Assembly (NCBI GenBank): GCA_036556985.1
Contig: DATBIK010000007.1
Coordinates: 1 to 64,000, forward strand
Direction: 5' to 3'
Source of the DNA: JAPSGM01 sp036556985
GTDB taxonomy: Bacteria > Chloroflexota > Limnocylindria > QHBO01
Length of the DNA stretch: 64,000 nucleotides
Both the position numbers and the translations under genes were made by a program. The notes under the pieces were generated by a model, which did no database searches, was not told where the DNA came from, and saw only the letters and a list, made by a program, of their open reading frames with translations. Positions 41,260 through 51,873 of the stretch are shown here, in pieces; position 1 is the stretch's first letter, and each line of letters begins with the position of its first letter.

Positions 41260-41849
41260 CCGACGCCGACCCGGTCAACGTCCGCCTCGCCGACCCGAGC
41301 GGGGACGCCGCGGCGGTGGCCGCCATCTACGCCGATGGCGTGGAGCGCACGGTCGCGTCGTTCGAGGAGGTCGCGCCCACGGCCGCAAAGATGGCCGAGC
41401 GCATGCGGCGCATCCTGGAGCGCACGCCGTGGCTCGTGGCCTGTGGGCCTGACGGCAGGGTCGTCGGCTACGCCTACGCCGGCCCGCACCACGCACGACC
41501 CGGCTACCGCTGGTCGGTGAACCTGTCCGCCTACGTGGCGGACGGGCAGCGCGGCAGGGGCATCGGTCGTCGCCTGTACGCCGAGCTCCTCGACCTGCTG
41601 CGGCGACAGGGATTCGTGAACGCCTACGCGGGCGTCACGCTGCCGAATCCGGCCAGTGAGCGCCTCCACCAGGCGATCGGCATGCAGCGCTTCGCCGTCT
41701 ACCGGCGGGTCGGCTACAAGTTCGGCGCCTGGCACGACGTGGCCTGGTACGAGCTCCGCCTCGCCTCCCCTCCGGGACGGCCTGCCGAGCCGGTCGCGCT
41801 GCCGGACCTCGCCGGAGGACCGATGGACGCCGCCCGCGGATCGGCCTAG
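41256..41849 (+). CDS. phosphinothricin-acetyltransferase-like GNAT
   Basis: 197 residues. ADPSGDAAAVAAIYADGVER, VASFEEVAPTAAKMAERMRR, AYVADGQRGRGIGRRLYAEL (acetyl-CoA loop) and VTLPNPASERLHQAIGMQRF, then YRRVGYKFGAWHDVAWYEL are all hallmarks of the Pat/Bar/MddA group. Natural substrates include methionine sulfone/sulfoximine-type amino acids. The last ~25 residues are a Pro-rich tail. Start overlaps the DUF1232 stop; its own TAG stop forms part of the next gene's TAGGCT hexamer. Confidence 0.9.
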   Translation: MTDADPVNVRLADPSGDAAAVAAIYADGVERTVASFEEVAPTAAKMAERMRRILERTPWLVACGPDGRVVGYAYAGPHHARPGYRWSVNLSAYVADGQRGRGIGRRLYAELLDLLRRQGFVNAYAGVTLPNPASERLHQAIGMQRFAVYRRVGYKFGAWHDVAWYELRLASPPGRPAEPVALPDLAGGPMDAARGSA

Positions 41850-41852
41850 GCT
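41847..41852 (+). promoter_or_regulatory. -10 element TAGGCT built on a stop codon
   Basis: TAGGCT starts with the TAG stop of the acetyltransferase gene and lies 10 nt before the ATG of the VWA gene at 41863, allowing separate expression of that gene within the cluster. Confidence 0.4.
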
Positions 41853-41862
41853 GGCGCGCACG

Positions 41863-43896
41863 ATGGGCACCTTCCGCTACTCGCGCTGGGACGGCAGCCA
41901 GCAGCTGCCGCCGTTCGACGCGGACGACGTGCTCGAGGCGCTGTCGGACGACCTGCTGGCCGAGGGCGACGTACGCCGCGCGCTCCAGCGCCTCATGCAG
42001 CGCGGCATGCGTGGCACGCGCGGCGGCGACGTGCAGGGCCTTCGACGGATCGTCGACCGCCTGCGGGAGCGCCGGCAGGTCGAGCTCGAGCGCGCCCACC
42101 TGGACGGCGTGCTCGACGGCCTCGCCGAACGGCTGGCGGAGATCATCGACCAGGAGCGCGGCGGCATCGAGCGGCGGCTGCAGGAGGCGGAGCGGACCGC
42201 GCTCGACGCGCCGCCGGGTGAGGGCCAGGACCGGGCGCGGATGGCCGAACAGGTGCTCCGGCGCGCCGCGCAGCAGCGCCGCGATCGGCTCGACGCGCTC
42301 CCGCCGGACCTGGCCGGCCGGCTCGGAGGCCTGCGCGACTACGAGTTCATGGATCCCGGCGCGCGCGACGCCTTCAACGCCCTCACCGACGAGCTTCGCC
42401 AGCAGCTCCTGCAGACCTACTTCCAGGGCCTCAAGGAGGGCGTCGCGGGGCTGACGCCGGACGACCTGGACGGCGTGCGCGAGATGGTCCGCGACCTGAA
42501 TGCACTCCTCGAGAAGCATGCCTCCGGCGCCGATACCCGGGCCGACTTCGAGCAGTTCATGGCGCGCCACGGACAGTACTTCCCGCCGGGAATCGGCAGC
42601 GTCGACGAGCTCATCGACCACCTCCATCGCCAGGCCTCGCAGATGGCCTCGCTGCTGGCCGGGATGAGCCCGCAGATGCGCGACGAGCTGCAGCGCATGA
42701 TGGACGACCTGCTGCGCGACGACCGGCTGCGCTGGGACATGGCGCGCCTGGCCGGCACGCTTCAGGCGCTGCGACCTGACCTGCCGTTCGGCGAGCCGTA
42801 CCCGTTCAGCGGCGACGAGCCGATGGGCCTCGTCGAAGCGCTCGCCGCCATCGACCGCCAGCAGCAGTACGACGCGCTCGGCGAGGAGCTGTCCGGCGTG
42901 CGCGATCCAGCCGCGCTCGAGCGCCTCGACCGGGAGCTGCTGCGCGACCTCGGCGGGGACGATGCCGCCGACGAGCTCGACCGGCTGCGGGAGATCTCGC
43001 GTGCGCTGGAGGATGCCGGCTACCTGGAGAGCGACAGAGGGCGCCTGGAGCTCACCCCGCGTGCCGCGCGCAAGCTCGGGATGCGGGCCCTGACCGACAT
43101 CTTCAGCCGCCTGCGGCGCGAGTCGCTCGGCGGGCACCCGCTGCCGGTCGCCGGTGGCGGCGGCGAGCCGACAGACGAGACGAAAATGTACGAGCACGGC
43201 GACCCGTTCGTGCTGGACCTGAACCGAACGCTCTTCAACGCCATGGCCCGCGGGGGCGCCGGCACGCCGGTGGCGCTGGCTCCGGAGGACTTCGAGGTAC
43301 GGCGCTCCGAGGAGACGACGGTCTCGTCGACCGTCCTCCTCCTGGACATGAGCCGCTCGATGCTCCTGCGGGGCTGCTCGACCGCGGCAAAGCGAGTGGC
43401 GATGGCGCTCCACACGCTCATCCACACGAAGTACCCGCGCGACCGGCTGTACGTCGTCGGCTTCGCCTACTACGCCCGCCAGATCAAGCCGGAAGCGATC
43501 GCCACGCTCTCGCCGTACGAGTTCGAGTACGGCACGAACCTGCAGCACGCGCTCCAGATCGCCCGGCAGCTGCTCGGCCGGCGGGCCGGCGGCAACAAGG
43601 AGATCGTCGTCATCACCGATGGCGAGCCGACCGCCCACATCGCCAACGGCCAGGTCGAGTTCGCGTATCCGCCCACCATCCGCACCATGCAGTCCACGCT
43701 GCGCGAGGTCGGTCGGGCGACGCGGGAGGGGATCGTCATCAACACCTTCATGCTCGAGCGCTCTCGCTACCTGTCCGACTTCGTCGACCTCATGAGCCGC
43801 ATCAACCGCGGTCGGGCCTTCTACGTCGAGCCCGAGCACCTCGGCGAGTACGTCCTCGTCGACTACGTGAGCAAGAAGACGAAGCGCGTCGCCTGA
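41863..43896 (+). CDS. VWA-domain protein (partner of MoxR-type ATPase)
   Basis: 677 residues. The N-terminal ~480 residues are charged and helical, with long Arg/Glu/Gln-rich stretches (DRLRERRQVELERAHLDG, HLHRQASQMASLLAGMSPQM). The VWA domain lies at about 485-670: VLLLDMSRSMLLRG (MIDAS DxSxS), VVGFAYYARQIKPEA (threonine position replaced), GTNLQHALQIARQLLG and EIVVITDGEPTAHIANGQ. VWA proteins of this type are the substrate-selecting partners of MoxR ATPases in chelatase-like complexes. It is the last gene of the cluster beginning at 38470. Confidence 0.88.
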   Translation: MGTFRYSRWDGSQQLPPFDADDVLEALSDDLLAEGDVRRALQRLMQRGMRGTRGGDVQGLRRIVDRLRERRQVELERAHLDGVLDGLAERLAEIIDQERGGIERRLQEAERTALDAPPGEGQDRARMAEQVLRRAAQQRRDRLDALPPDLAGRLGGLRDYEFMDPGARDAFNALTDELRQQLLQTYFQGLKEGVAGLTPDDLDGVREMVRDLNALLEKHASGADTRADFEQFMARHGQYFPPGIGSVDELIDHLHRQASQMASLLAGMSPQMRDELQRMMDDLLRDDRLRWDMARLAGTLQALRPDLPFGEPYPFSGDEPMGLVEALAAIDRQQQYDALGEELSGVRDPAALERLDRELLRDLGGDDAADELDRLREISRALEDAGYLESDRGRLELTPRAARKLGMRALTDIFSRLRRESLGGHPLPVAGGGGEPTDETKMYEHGDPFVLDLNRTLFNAMARGGAGTPVALAPEDFEVRRSEETTVSSTVLLLDMSRSMLLRGCSTAAKRVAMALHTLIHTKYPRDRLYVVGFAYYARQIKPEAIATLSPYEFEYGTNLQHALQIARQLLGRRAGGNKEIVVITDGEPTAHIANGQVEFAYPPTIRTMQSTLREVGRATREGIVINTFMLERSRYLSDFVDLMSRINRGRAFYVEPEHLGEYVLVDYVSKKTKRVA

Positions 43897-43922
43897 GGCC
43901 GATCCCGGCCGGCCGGGCGGCG

Positions 43923-43928
43923 CACAAT
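43923..43928 (+). promoter_or_regulatory. -10 element CACAAT of F420-type oxidoreductase gene
   Basis: CACAAT is followed by CCGGGC (6 nt) and ATG at 43935, the same hexamer and spacing as at 495-507. Confidence 0.5.
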
Positions 43929-43934
43929 CCGGGC

Positions 43935-44849
43935 ATGCCACGTCCCCTGAAGGTCGGCGTCCAGCTGCCCGAGGTCGAGTACGTCGCCAGCTGGGAGCAG
44001 CAGCTCGCCATGGCCCGTACCGCCGAGCAGATCGGCCTTGACTCGGTGTGGGTCGGCGACCACCTCCTCTATCGCGACGACGGCAAGCCGACCCGCGCGC
44101 CGTGGGAGGCGTGGACCACGCTGGCGGCGCTGGCGGCGGTGACGCGGCGGGTGGAGATCGGGCCGCTCGTGGCGGCGACGAGCTTCCACAACCCCGCGAT
44201 GCTCGCCAAGAAGGCGGCCACCATCGATGAGATCAGCGGCGGGCGGCTCATCCTCGGGCTGGGGGCCGGCTGGAACCGCGTCGAGTACGAGGCCTACGGC
44301 TTCGCCTTCGACCATCGGGTCAGCCGCTTCGAGGAGGCCTTCACGATCATCCGCGAGCTGCTCCGCGAGGGCCGCTCCGACTTCCACGGCGCGTACTACC
44401 AGCTCGACGACTGCGTCCTGCTGCCCCGCGGACCCCGCTCCGATGGCCCGCCGCTCATGGTCGGCTCTGAGGGGCCGCGCATGCTCGGCATCACGCTGCC
44501 GCACGTGGACGCCTGGAACGCGTGGTTCACCTGGTTCGGCAACACGCCGGACGGCTATCGTCCGATGCGGGCGCGCATCGACGAGGCCTGCCGCGCTGCG
44601 GGCCGCGACCCGTCCGAGGTCGAGCGCACGGTGGCCCTGTTCGTCGCCTTCCCCGGTGCCCAGGGACGGAGCCTGGGCGACCTGGCCGACCCCGACGTGG
44701 AGGCGATCAGCGGCGAGCCGGCGGTCCTCGTGGAGCACCTGCGTGCCTTTGCCGAGGAAGGGGTGAGCCACGTCCAGCTCGTCCTGGACCCGATCACCGC
44801 CGACACGATCGGCGCCCTGCGGCCCACCCTCGAACGGCTCGACGCCTGA
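43935..44849 (+). CDS. LLM-class (F420-dependent type) oxidoreductase
   Basis: 304 residues, a luciferase-like TIM barrel distinct from the one at 29.8 kb. MPRPLKVGVQLPEVEYVASW, IGLDSVWVGDHLLYRDDGKP, TRRVEIGPLVAATSFHNPAM, ISGGRLILGLGAGWNRVEYE and FDHRVSRFEEAFTIIRELLR are the usual landmarks of F420-binding members. Substrate unknown. Its CACAAT -10 gives a leaderless start. The following small gene is 26 bp downstream. Confidence 0.87.
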   Translation: MPRPLKVGVQLPEVEYVASWEQQLAMARTAEQIGLDSVWVGDHLLYRDDGKPTRAPWEAWTTLAALAAVTRRVEIGPLVAATSFHNPAMLAKKAATIDEISGGRLILGLGAGWNRVEYEAYGFAFDHRVSRFEEAFTIIRELLREGRSDFHGAYYQLDDCVLLPRGPRSDGPPLMVGSEGPRMLGITLPHVDAWNAWFTWFGNTPDGYRPMRARIDEACRAAGRDPSEVERTVALFVAFPGAQGRSLGDLADPDVEAISGEPAVLVEHLRAFAEEGVSHVQLVLDPITADTIGALRPTLERLDA

Positions 44850-44875
44850 GCCGCGCTGGTATCCTCGCCCACGGA

Positions 44876-45244
44876 ATGGACGAGCTTCCCCCGTCGATCC
44901 CGCTCGGCGCCACCGGGCGCCTCGCGGTCCAGCCGCTGGTGAACGCCACCGGCGATCACGCGCTCCTCGTGCGCGAGGGAGACGCGAGCCGCGCGCTCAT
45001 CACCGGCGAGGCGGCGTCGGGCCGCGATCGCATCGTGGTCGTGCCGCTCGACGACGACGTCGAGCTGCGGGTCGACGGCGACGCGCTCGCGGTGTGGCTG
45101 GCCCGCGGATCGGTGAGCACCTCGGTCGCCCGCGTGCCGGGCTGGGCCAGCGCCATCGGGCTCGTCCTGGTCATCGGCTTCGTCGCCTTCGCGGTCATCG
45201 GCTCGGCGACCGCGTTCGGCTGGCTGCTCGACGTCCTGCGCTGA
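44876..45244 (+). CDS. small single-pass membrane protein, 122 aa
   Basis: No family recognised. The N-terminal ~85 residues form a small beta-rich domain (GRLAVQPLVNATGDHALLVR, IVVVPLDDDVELRVDGDALA), and the C-terminus is one membrane helix (SAIGLVLVIGFVAFAVIGSA) with a few residues beyond it. A TATCCT hexamer lies 10 nt upstream of the ATG. Followed 11 bp later by another small gene, possibly in the same operon. Confidence 0.65.
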   Translation: MDELPPSIPLGATGRLAVQPLVNATGDHALLVREGDASRALITGEAASGRDRIVVVPLDDDVELRVDGDALAVWLARGSVSTSVARVPGWASAIGLVLVIGFVAFAVIGSATAFGWLLDVLR

Positions 45245-45255
45245 CGGATGGACCG

Positions 45256-45552
45256 ATGAAGCGCGTAGAGCCGCCGGCCGCCGGGCTCATCGCGATGCGG
45301 ATCACCGCCGAGTACGGCTCGCCGGACGGCTTCACCGAGACGCTCGAGCGCGCGCTCACCCGCGGCGGGGAGCGGGGGGCGACCGTCGTCGCCGTCCTCG
45401 ACCGCGGCGACCTGGCGATCCACATCCCCCGCGAGGACGGCCCCAGCTGGAACACCGTCCCGCTCGTGCACGTCCACCGCGGCCAGGCCCCCGACAGCGG
45501 GGACTGGGCGGCTGCCAACGCCGTGCTGGAGAAGCTCGAGCGCTACCGGTGA
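45256..45552 (+). CDS. hypothetical protein, 98 aa
   Basis: Soluble, alpha/beta, no family recognised: LIAMRITAEYGSPDGFTETL, GATVVAVLDRGDLAIHIPRE, WNTVPLVHVHRGQAPDSGDW. The start ATG lies inside a GGACCGATG copy and no strong ribosome binding site is present. The stop overlaps the GTG of the flavin reductase gene (GTGA), so the two are co-translated, suggesting a related function. Confidence 0.65.
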   Translation: MKRVEPPAAGLIAMRITAEYGSPDGFTETLERALTRGGERGATVVAVLDRGDLAIHIPREDGPSWNTVPLVHVHRGQAPDSGDWAAANAVLEKLERYR

Positions 45553-46117
45553 GCGACGACCTGGGTGCCGTCCTCCGTCGCTTCGAGCGCGCCCCGGCCG
45601 GCGCCAGTGTCGAGCCCATCAGCGACGAGCAGCAGCGCCTCCTGCGCTCGATGATGGCCCGCTTCGCGACCGGCGTGACGATCGTGGCCGCGCGCCATGG
45701 CCCGCTCCTGGCGGGGATGACCGCCAACGCCATCGCCAGCATCAGCATCAACCCGCCGCTCATGCTGGCCAGCATCGGCCAGCGCTCGGAGACGCACTCC
45801 GCCATTCATGGCAGCCACTCGTTCGCGATCAGTGTCCTGGCCGACACCCAGCGGGCGGTGGCCGACTGCTTCGCGCAGTCGACGACCGCCGCCAAGCTCC
45901 AGCGCTTCTGCGACGCGCCGTGGCACGAGGGCGAGACGGGCTCGCCGATCCTGGACGGCGCGATCGCCTACTTCGACTGCCGCCTCGTGGCCAGCCATGC
46001 CGGCGGAGACCACACGATCTTCATCGGCGAGATCGTGGGTGCAGGCTACGATGAGGCCGCCCAGCCGCTGGTCTGGTACGGCTCGCGCTACCGGCAGCTC
46101 TCGCCGGAGGAGCCGGC

Positions 46118-46121
<4 letters not shown>
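45549..46121 (+). CDS. flavin reductase-like domain protein (HpaC family)
   Basis: 190 residues. LRSMMARFATGVTIVAARHG, AGMTANAIASISINPPLMLA (flavin-binding strand and loop), HSFAISVLADTQRAVADCFA and HTIFIGEIVGAGYDEAAQPL, then LVWYGSRYRQL, are typical of the NAD(P)H:FMN/FAD reductases that feed two-component monooxygenases. The luciferase-like oxidoreductase at 43.9 kb is a possible partner, though that enzyme looks F420-dependent. The stop overlaps that of the convergent aminotransferase gene. Confidence 0.9.
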
Positions 46122-47457
<1,336 letters not shown>

Positions 47458-47461
<4 letters not shown>

Positions 47462-48318
47462 CGGCTTGCGATGGTGACTGGTGGCGCGCCCTCTGTCGAG
47501 CGCCCGGCACCCCGCTGGGTCCAGATCTGGACGCCGATGAAGGCGAGCGCGATGAGGAAGATGAGGGTGCCAAGCACGTTCACCTCCGGCGGGATGCCGA
47601 GGCGGCTCACGCCGAAGACCCATAGCGGGAAGGTGACCGTGCGGCCCGCGCTGAACAGGGTGATGACGTAGTCGTCGATCGACAGCGCGAAGGCGAGGAG
47701 GGCGGCCGACAGGATGCCGGGGAAGATGATCGGGAAGGTCACCTTCCAGAACGTCGTCCGGGAGTCCGCGTACAGGTCCATGCCGGCCTCCTCGAGGCTG
47801 CGCCCCAGCCCGGCCAGCCTCGCCCGCACCGTGACGACCACGAAGCTGATGTTGAACATGATGTGCGCGACCAGGATGGTGAGGAAGCCGCGCTCCACCC
47901 CGAAGCTGACCCACAGGGTCAGCAGCGATGCGCCGAGGATGATCTCCGGCGCGGTCATGGGGATGAAGATGAGCATGTTCATCAACCATCGGCCGCGGAA
48001 CTGGTAGCGGGTCAGGGCCAGCGCGATCATCGTGCCCAGCGTGGTGGCCACCAGTGTCGAGATGGTGGCGATGACCAGGCTGACGACCATCGGCCCGGTG
48101 ATCTGGGAGCGGCCCCACAGGTCGACGTAGTTGCGGAGCGTGAACCCCTGCCAGGTGATGTTCTGCCGGCCGCCGGGGTCGTTGAAGCTGAACACGATCA
48201 TGACGAAGATCGGCGCGAACAGGAACAGCAGCAGCAGCACCGTGAAACCCGGCAGCACCAGGCCGCCGAGCCGCGCGCCCAGCGGGCGCCCGCGCCGGAT
48301 TGGGGCCGCGGCGGTCAT
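47458..48318 (-). CDS. potC: spermidine/putrescine ABC transporter permease PotC
   Basis: 286 residues, six membrane helices. LLLLFLFAPIFVMIVFSFND is the typical PotC start, MTAPEIILGASLLTLWVSFG and LEEAGMDLYADSRTTFWKVT (EAA loop) follow, and ALSIDDYVITLFSAGRTVTF carries the conserved periplasmic segment. It forms the channel with the PotB protein. It overlaps the aminotransferase start by 4 bp and is separated by 4 bp from PotB. Confidence 0.92.
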
Positions 48319-48322
48319 CGGC

Positions 48323-49171
48323 TCATCCCGCCACCTGCTCGCTGCCCACCAGCCGGGTGTACACCGTCACCAGCACCATCACCGCCGCCACCAGCACGAA
48401 GGCCAGCGCCGCCGCGGCCGGGTAGTCCAGGCTGTCGAGGAACTTGCGCTGGATGATGTTGCCGACCATGAAGACCTGCGGGTTCGCAGCACCGATCACC
48501 TCGGCGGTGATGAAGTCGCCGACCGCCGGGATGAAGACGAGCAGCGAGCCCGCCACCACGCCCGGGAGTGAGAGGAGGAAGGTCACCCGCCAGAAGGCCT
48601 GCGCGCGGCTGGCATACAGGTCGGTCGCCGCCTCGATGAGGCGCCGGTCGATGCGCTCCAACGCCACGTACAGGGGCAGGATCATGAACGGCAGGAAGTT
48701 GTACGTGAGCCCGAAGATCACCGATCCCGGCGTCGCCAGGAAGTGGAAGTCGGGCGCCAGCAGGCCGAGGTCCTTGAGCGGCCCGAACAGGATGCCGTTG
48801 TCGGAGAGGACCATCCGCCAGTTCAGGGTGCGGATGACGAAGCTCACGAAGAAGGGCAGCACCACCAGCAGGAGCAGCGCGTTCTTGTAGCGGCCGGCGC
48901 GAAACGCGATGGTGTACGCCACCGGGTAGCCGATCAGCAGGGTGAGCCCCGTGGTCGCCACCGCGAAGAAGGCGGAGCGGACGTACAGGTCCCAGTACTG
49001 GCTGATGACCTCGGGATAGATCCCGAAGTTCCAGGTCAGCTCGTACCCGGTGTCGAACGTTCCCTGCTGCAGCGAGATGAGGAGCATGAACGCCATGGGG
49101 ATGGCGAAGAACGCGATGAGCCAGCCGCCACCTGGCAGCAGCAGGAGATACGGTGTCAGCCGGCGTCGCAC
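48323..49171 (-). CDS. potB: spermidine/putrescine ABC transporter permease PotB
   Basis: 282 residues. PYLLLLPGGGWLIAFFAIPM is the first helix; FFVSFVIRTLNWRMVLSDNG, RRLIEAATDLYASRAQAFWR (EAA coupling loop) and LVFIPAVGDFITAEVIGAAN match PotB closely. The start is GTG at 49171 (reading VRRRLTPYLLLL). It lies 39 bp after the PotD stop within the operon. Confidence 0.92.
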   Translation of the reverse strand: MRRRLTPYLLLLPGGGWLIAFFAIPMAFMLLISLQQGTFDTGYELTWNFGIYPEVISQYWDLYVRSAFFAVATTGLTLLIGYPVAYTIAFRAGRYKNALLLLVVLPFFVSFVIRTLNWRMVLSDNGILFGPLKDLGLLAPDFHFLATPGSVIFGLTYNFLPFMILPLYVALERIDRRLIEAATDLYASRAQAFWRVTFLLSLPGVVAGSLLVFIPAVGDFITAEVIGAANPQVFMVGNIIQRKFLDSLDYPAAAALAFVLVAAVMVLVTVYTRLVGSEQVAG

Positions 49172-49210
49172 CGGGGCACCCGACCCGTCAGCTCGGCGTC
49201 AGCGGGCGGC

Positions 49211-50449
49211 TTACGCGCCGATGACCGCCTCGAAGAGGTCGTTCCATTGCGACTCTTCCTCTTCGCTGAGTTGCTTGTCCGTAAACGTGTTGTCGATCTG
49301 CTGCGACGTGGGCACCAGGGTGGGTGCCATCGCCTCGAGCGTGTCGGCCCACTCGGCATCTCCCTCGTCGCGGGCCGCCTCCGCGTCCTCCATTACGCGG
49401 TCGTCGATGCCGGACACCGGGGAGAAGTAGCCGACGTACTCGGACAGGAGCGACGCGCCGTCGAGGCCGTAGTAGTAGTCGATCAGCTTGTGCGCGCCGT
49501 CGGGATTGCCGGCCTTCTTGGGGATGACGAAGTTGTCGTTCCAGCGCATGCCGCCCGACGCGGGCACGACGAAGCGCACCCGGTCGTTGTCGTAGAAGTT
49601 CATCTGGCTGATATCGCCCGACCAGGCCACGGCGATTGCCAGGTCGCCGGCGGAGAGGGCGTCGTAGTACTCGTTGCCGTAGAAGCCGCGGAAGTGCCCC
49701 TCCGGCGCGTTGAGAAGCTTCTGCTGCGCCGCCTCGACGTCGGAGATCGTTGCGTTCGCGGGTTCGACGCCCAGCGACAGCAGGGTCAGGCCGAACATGT
49801 CGCGCATGTCGCTGAAGCCGCCGGCGCGTCCGGAGAACTCCGGGTCGAGGAGGTCGTCGAAGGTCGTGATCTCGCGGCCGGTGAGCTCCGGATCGTAGGC
49901 GATGCCGGTGATGCCGCCCTGGTAGTAGGCGCTGTACTTGTTGTCCGGGTCGAACCAGAGGCCCTTGGCATGGTCGGCGCAGTTCGCCGTCCAGTTCGGC
50001 AGCTTCGAGTGGTCGATCTCCTCGAGCCACCCATTGCGCGCCATGCGCTCGACCACCCAGCCACCGGGCGTCATGAGGTCCCAACCCGTGGAGTTTCCGG
50101 CGCGCAGGTCCGGTGCGTACTGGGCCAGGAAGTCAGCGTTGTCGAGGAGGCCCTCGTTGTACTCGACCTCGATGCCGGACTCCTCGGTGAAGGCCACGAT
50201 GCTCGGGTAGCTGGCCTCGTCCTCGGACAGGTCCATGTACGCCGGCCAGTTCAGCCAGCGCAGCCGATTCGGGTCACCGCCCCCGCCTGTCTGGCAGGCG
50301 GCCAGGAATCCGGGCAGGGTCATGAGCGCCCCGAGTGCGACGCCGCCTCGACCGGCGCGGCGCAGGAACGCGCGACGCGACATCGGGTCGTGGCGCAGGA
50401 CGTTGTCGATGGCGTTCTCGAGGCGCGTGCGCTGGGTTTCGTCAGACAT
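49211..50449 (-). CDS. potD: spermidine/putrescine-binding protein PotD (Tat lipoprotein type)
   Basis: 412 residues. SRRAFLRRAGRGGVALGALM is a twin-arginine signal followed by lipobox LAACQ, so folded export and lipid anchoring are expected. The solute-binding fold includes RLRWLNWPAYMDLSEDE, GLWFDPDNKYSAYYQGGITG, YYDALSAGDLAIAVAWSGDI and NDNFVIPKKAGNPDGAHKLI, standard PotD strings. The ligand is inferred from family. The start at 50449 overlaps the PotA stop by 8 bp; a longer in-frame reading to 50506 lies inside potA. Confidence 0.92.
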   Translation of the reverse strand: MSDETQRTRLENAIDNVLRHDPMSRRAFLRRAGRGGVALGALMTLPGFLAACQTGGGGDPNRLRWLNWPAYMDLSEDEASYPSIVAFTEESGIEVEYNEGLLDNADFLAQYAPDLRAGNSTGWDLMTPGGWVVERMARNGWLEEIDHSKLPNWTANCADHAKGLWFDPDNKYSAYYQGGITGIAYDPELTGREITTFDDLLDPEFSGRAGGFSDMRDMFGLTLLSLGVEPANATISDVEAAQQKLLNAPEGHFRGFYGNEYYDALSAGDLAIAVAWSGDISQMNFYDNDRVRFVVPASGGMRWNDNFVIPKKAGNPDGAHKLIDYYYGLDGASLLSEYVGYFSPVSGIDDRVMEDAEAARDEGDAEWADTLEAMAPTLVPTSQQIDNTFTDKQLSEEEESQWNDLFEAVIGA

Positions 50450-51602
50450 CGGGGTCCTCCACCTCCTCAGATCCATGGGGGTCGCCGTGTACGTGCCTCC
50501 CGGCACCGGCGATCACGAAGCTGTGCTGAGGCTTCCAGGTCAGGCGCACCGGGTGCCCGTCCGAGAGCAGCTCCGAGGCGCCGCTGGTCTCCAGGTTCTG
50601 GGTGTACACGGTGAGCCGATGCCCGTCCCGCGTCTCGACGAGGTATTGGGTGCTTACGCCGATGTAGCTGGCGTCGAGCACCGTGCCGTCGAGCACGTTC
50701 AAGCCTGACTCGGCCGGGGCACTGCCGCCGGGCGTCACGCGAAGCTTCTCGGGCCGCACCCCGACGCGCACTTGCTTGGCACCGTTCGTGGCATTGGCCG
50801 GCGTACGCAGCACGCTGCCGTCGCCGACGCGCACGGCGAGCATCCCGTCGTCTTCGCCGACCACCTCGCCGTCGAGCAGGTTGCTCACGCCCAGGAACCC
50901 GGCCACGAAGCCCGTGGTGGGCCGCTCGTACAGCTCCTCGGGATTGCCCAGCTGCTCGATTCGGCCGCGGTTCATGACGGCGATGCGATCCGACATCGTC
51001 ATCGCCTCCTCCTGGTCGTGCGTGACGTAGATGAAAGTGATGCCCACCTCGGTCTGGATGCGTTTCAGCTCGAGCTGCATCTGCTTGCGCAGCTTCAGGT
51101 CCAGGGCGCCGAGCGGCTCGTCGAGGAGGAGGACGCGGGGATGGTTGATGAGGGCTCGCGCCAGGGCCACCCGCTGCTGCTGGCCGCCCGAGAGGAGCGT
51201 CGGCTTGCGCTTCTCGAAGCCGGGCAGCTCGACGAGCTCGAGCATCTCGCGCACCCGGCGGATGATCTCGTCGTTCGCCACCTTCTTGCGGCGCAGCCCG
51301 AAGGCCACGTTCTCGAACACCGTCAGGTGCGGGAAGAGGGCGTAGTTCTGGAAGACGGTGTTCACGTCCCGACGGAAGGGGGGGAGCCCGGTGACGTCGG
51401 CGTCTCCCAGATAGATCGTCCCACTGGTGGCTTCCTCGAAGCCCCCGATCATGCGCAGGGTCGTCGTCTTGCCGCATCCCGATGGCCCGAGCATGGAGAA
51501 GAACTCCCCGCGCTGGATGTCCAGGCTAAGGTCGTCCACGGCGGTGAAGTCGTGGAATCGTTTCGTGACCCGATCGAGGCGGACGTCAGTCTCGGGCGCC
51601 AA
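50442..51602 (-). CDS. potA: spermidine/putrescine ABC transporter ATP-binding protein PotA
   Basis: 386 residues. ABC domain: Walker [22 protein letters not shown]-loop [20 protein letters not shown], signature [16 protein letters not shown], Walker [13 protein letters not shown] and H-loop [10 protein letters not shown]. The C-terminal TOBE regulatory domain starts near residue 235 ([13 protein letters not shown]). The start is TTG at 51602 with GGGAG 6 nt upstream. First gene of potA-potD-potB-potC-aminotransferase. It is the only importer ATPase in the window, so it might also energise the ATPase-less importer at 22.9-25.7 kb. Confidence 0.92.
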   Translation of the reverse strand: MAPETDVRLDRVTKRFHDFTAVDDLSLDIQRGEFFSMLGPSGCGKTTTLRMIGGFEEATSGTIYLGDADVTGLPPFRRDVNTVFQNYALFPHLTVFENVAFGLRRKKVANDEIIRRVREMLELVELPGFEKRKPTLLSGGQQQRVALARALINHPRVLLLDEPLGALDLKLRKQMQLELKRIQTEVGITFIYVTHDQEEAMTMSDRIAVMNRGRIEQLGNPEELYERPTTGFVAGFLGVSNLLDGEVVGEDDGMLAVRVGDGSVLRTPANATNGAKQVRVGVRPEKLRVTPGGSAPAESGLNVLDGTVLDASYIGVSTQYLVETRDGHRLTVYTQNLETSGASELLSDGHPVRLTWKPQHSFVIAGAGRHVHGDPHGSEEVEDPDV

Positions 51603-51669
51603 ATCGGTCTCCCGGGATCGGGGAAGTCAAGCCCGACCCCACCTGCGTTGTGTGCCCCCGGAGGGCGGC

Positions 51670-51675
51670 AGTATA
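51670..51675 (-). promoter_or_regulatory. -10 element TATACT of potA operon
   Basis: TATACT on the minus strand, the best -10 in the gap, would leave a leader of ~60 nt before the TTG start of potA. No clear -35 is visible. Confidence 0.4.
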
Positions 51676-51744
51676 TCCCGCTCCAGCAACCGAGGCGGAG
51701 CGCGCGAGTGCAACCGCGGCCCCTTGCCGGGCGTCCTAGGCCAC

Positions 51745-51873
51745 ATGGCGAAGCCGAACCACGCCAAGCGCTCCCGGCCGCGACCTCTTCCGGCCCGGCG
51801 GCGTCGCGCCCTCCAGCAGCGGGTTGAGGAGCACCGCGCGCGGCGTGAGATGGAGCGATGGCGCCGCGGGTGA
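51745..51873 (+). CDS. possible small basic protein, 42 aa
   Basis: A short frame MAKPNHAKRSRPRPLPARRR and on to EHRARREMERWRRG: very Arg-rich, with a predicted C-terminal helix. There is no good ribosome binding site or promoter hexamer, and no family is recognised. It could be a nucleic-acid-binding microprotein, or chance in GC-rich DNA. Confidence 0.25.
   Translation: MAKPNHAKRSRPRPLPARRRRALQQRVEEHRARREMERWRRG

Noticed and set aside
43903..43918. CCGGCCGGCCGG palindrome after the VWA gene
   Set aside because: Simple CG-rich repetition likely to arise by composition; no loop or T-tract to make a terminator.
41635..43941. 768-codon frame antisense to the VWA gene
   Set aside because: Repetitive Ala/Val/Glu/Arg composition, no recognisable motif, and the opposite strand carries an intact MIDAS site.
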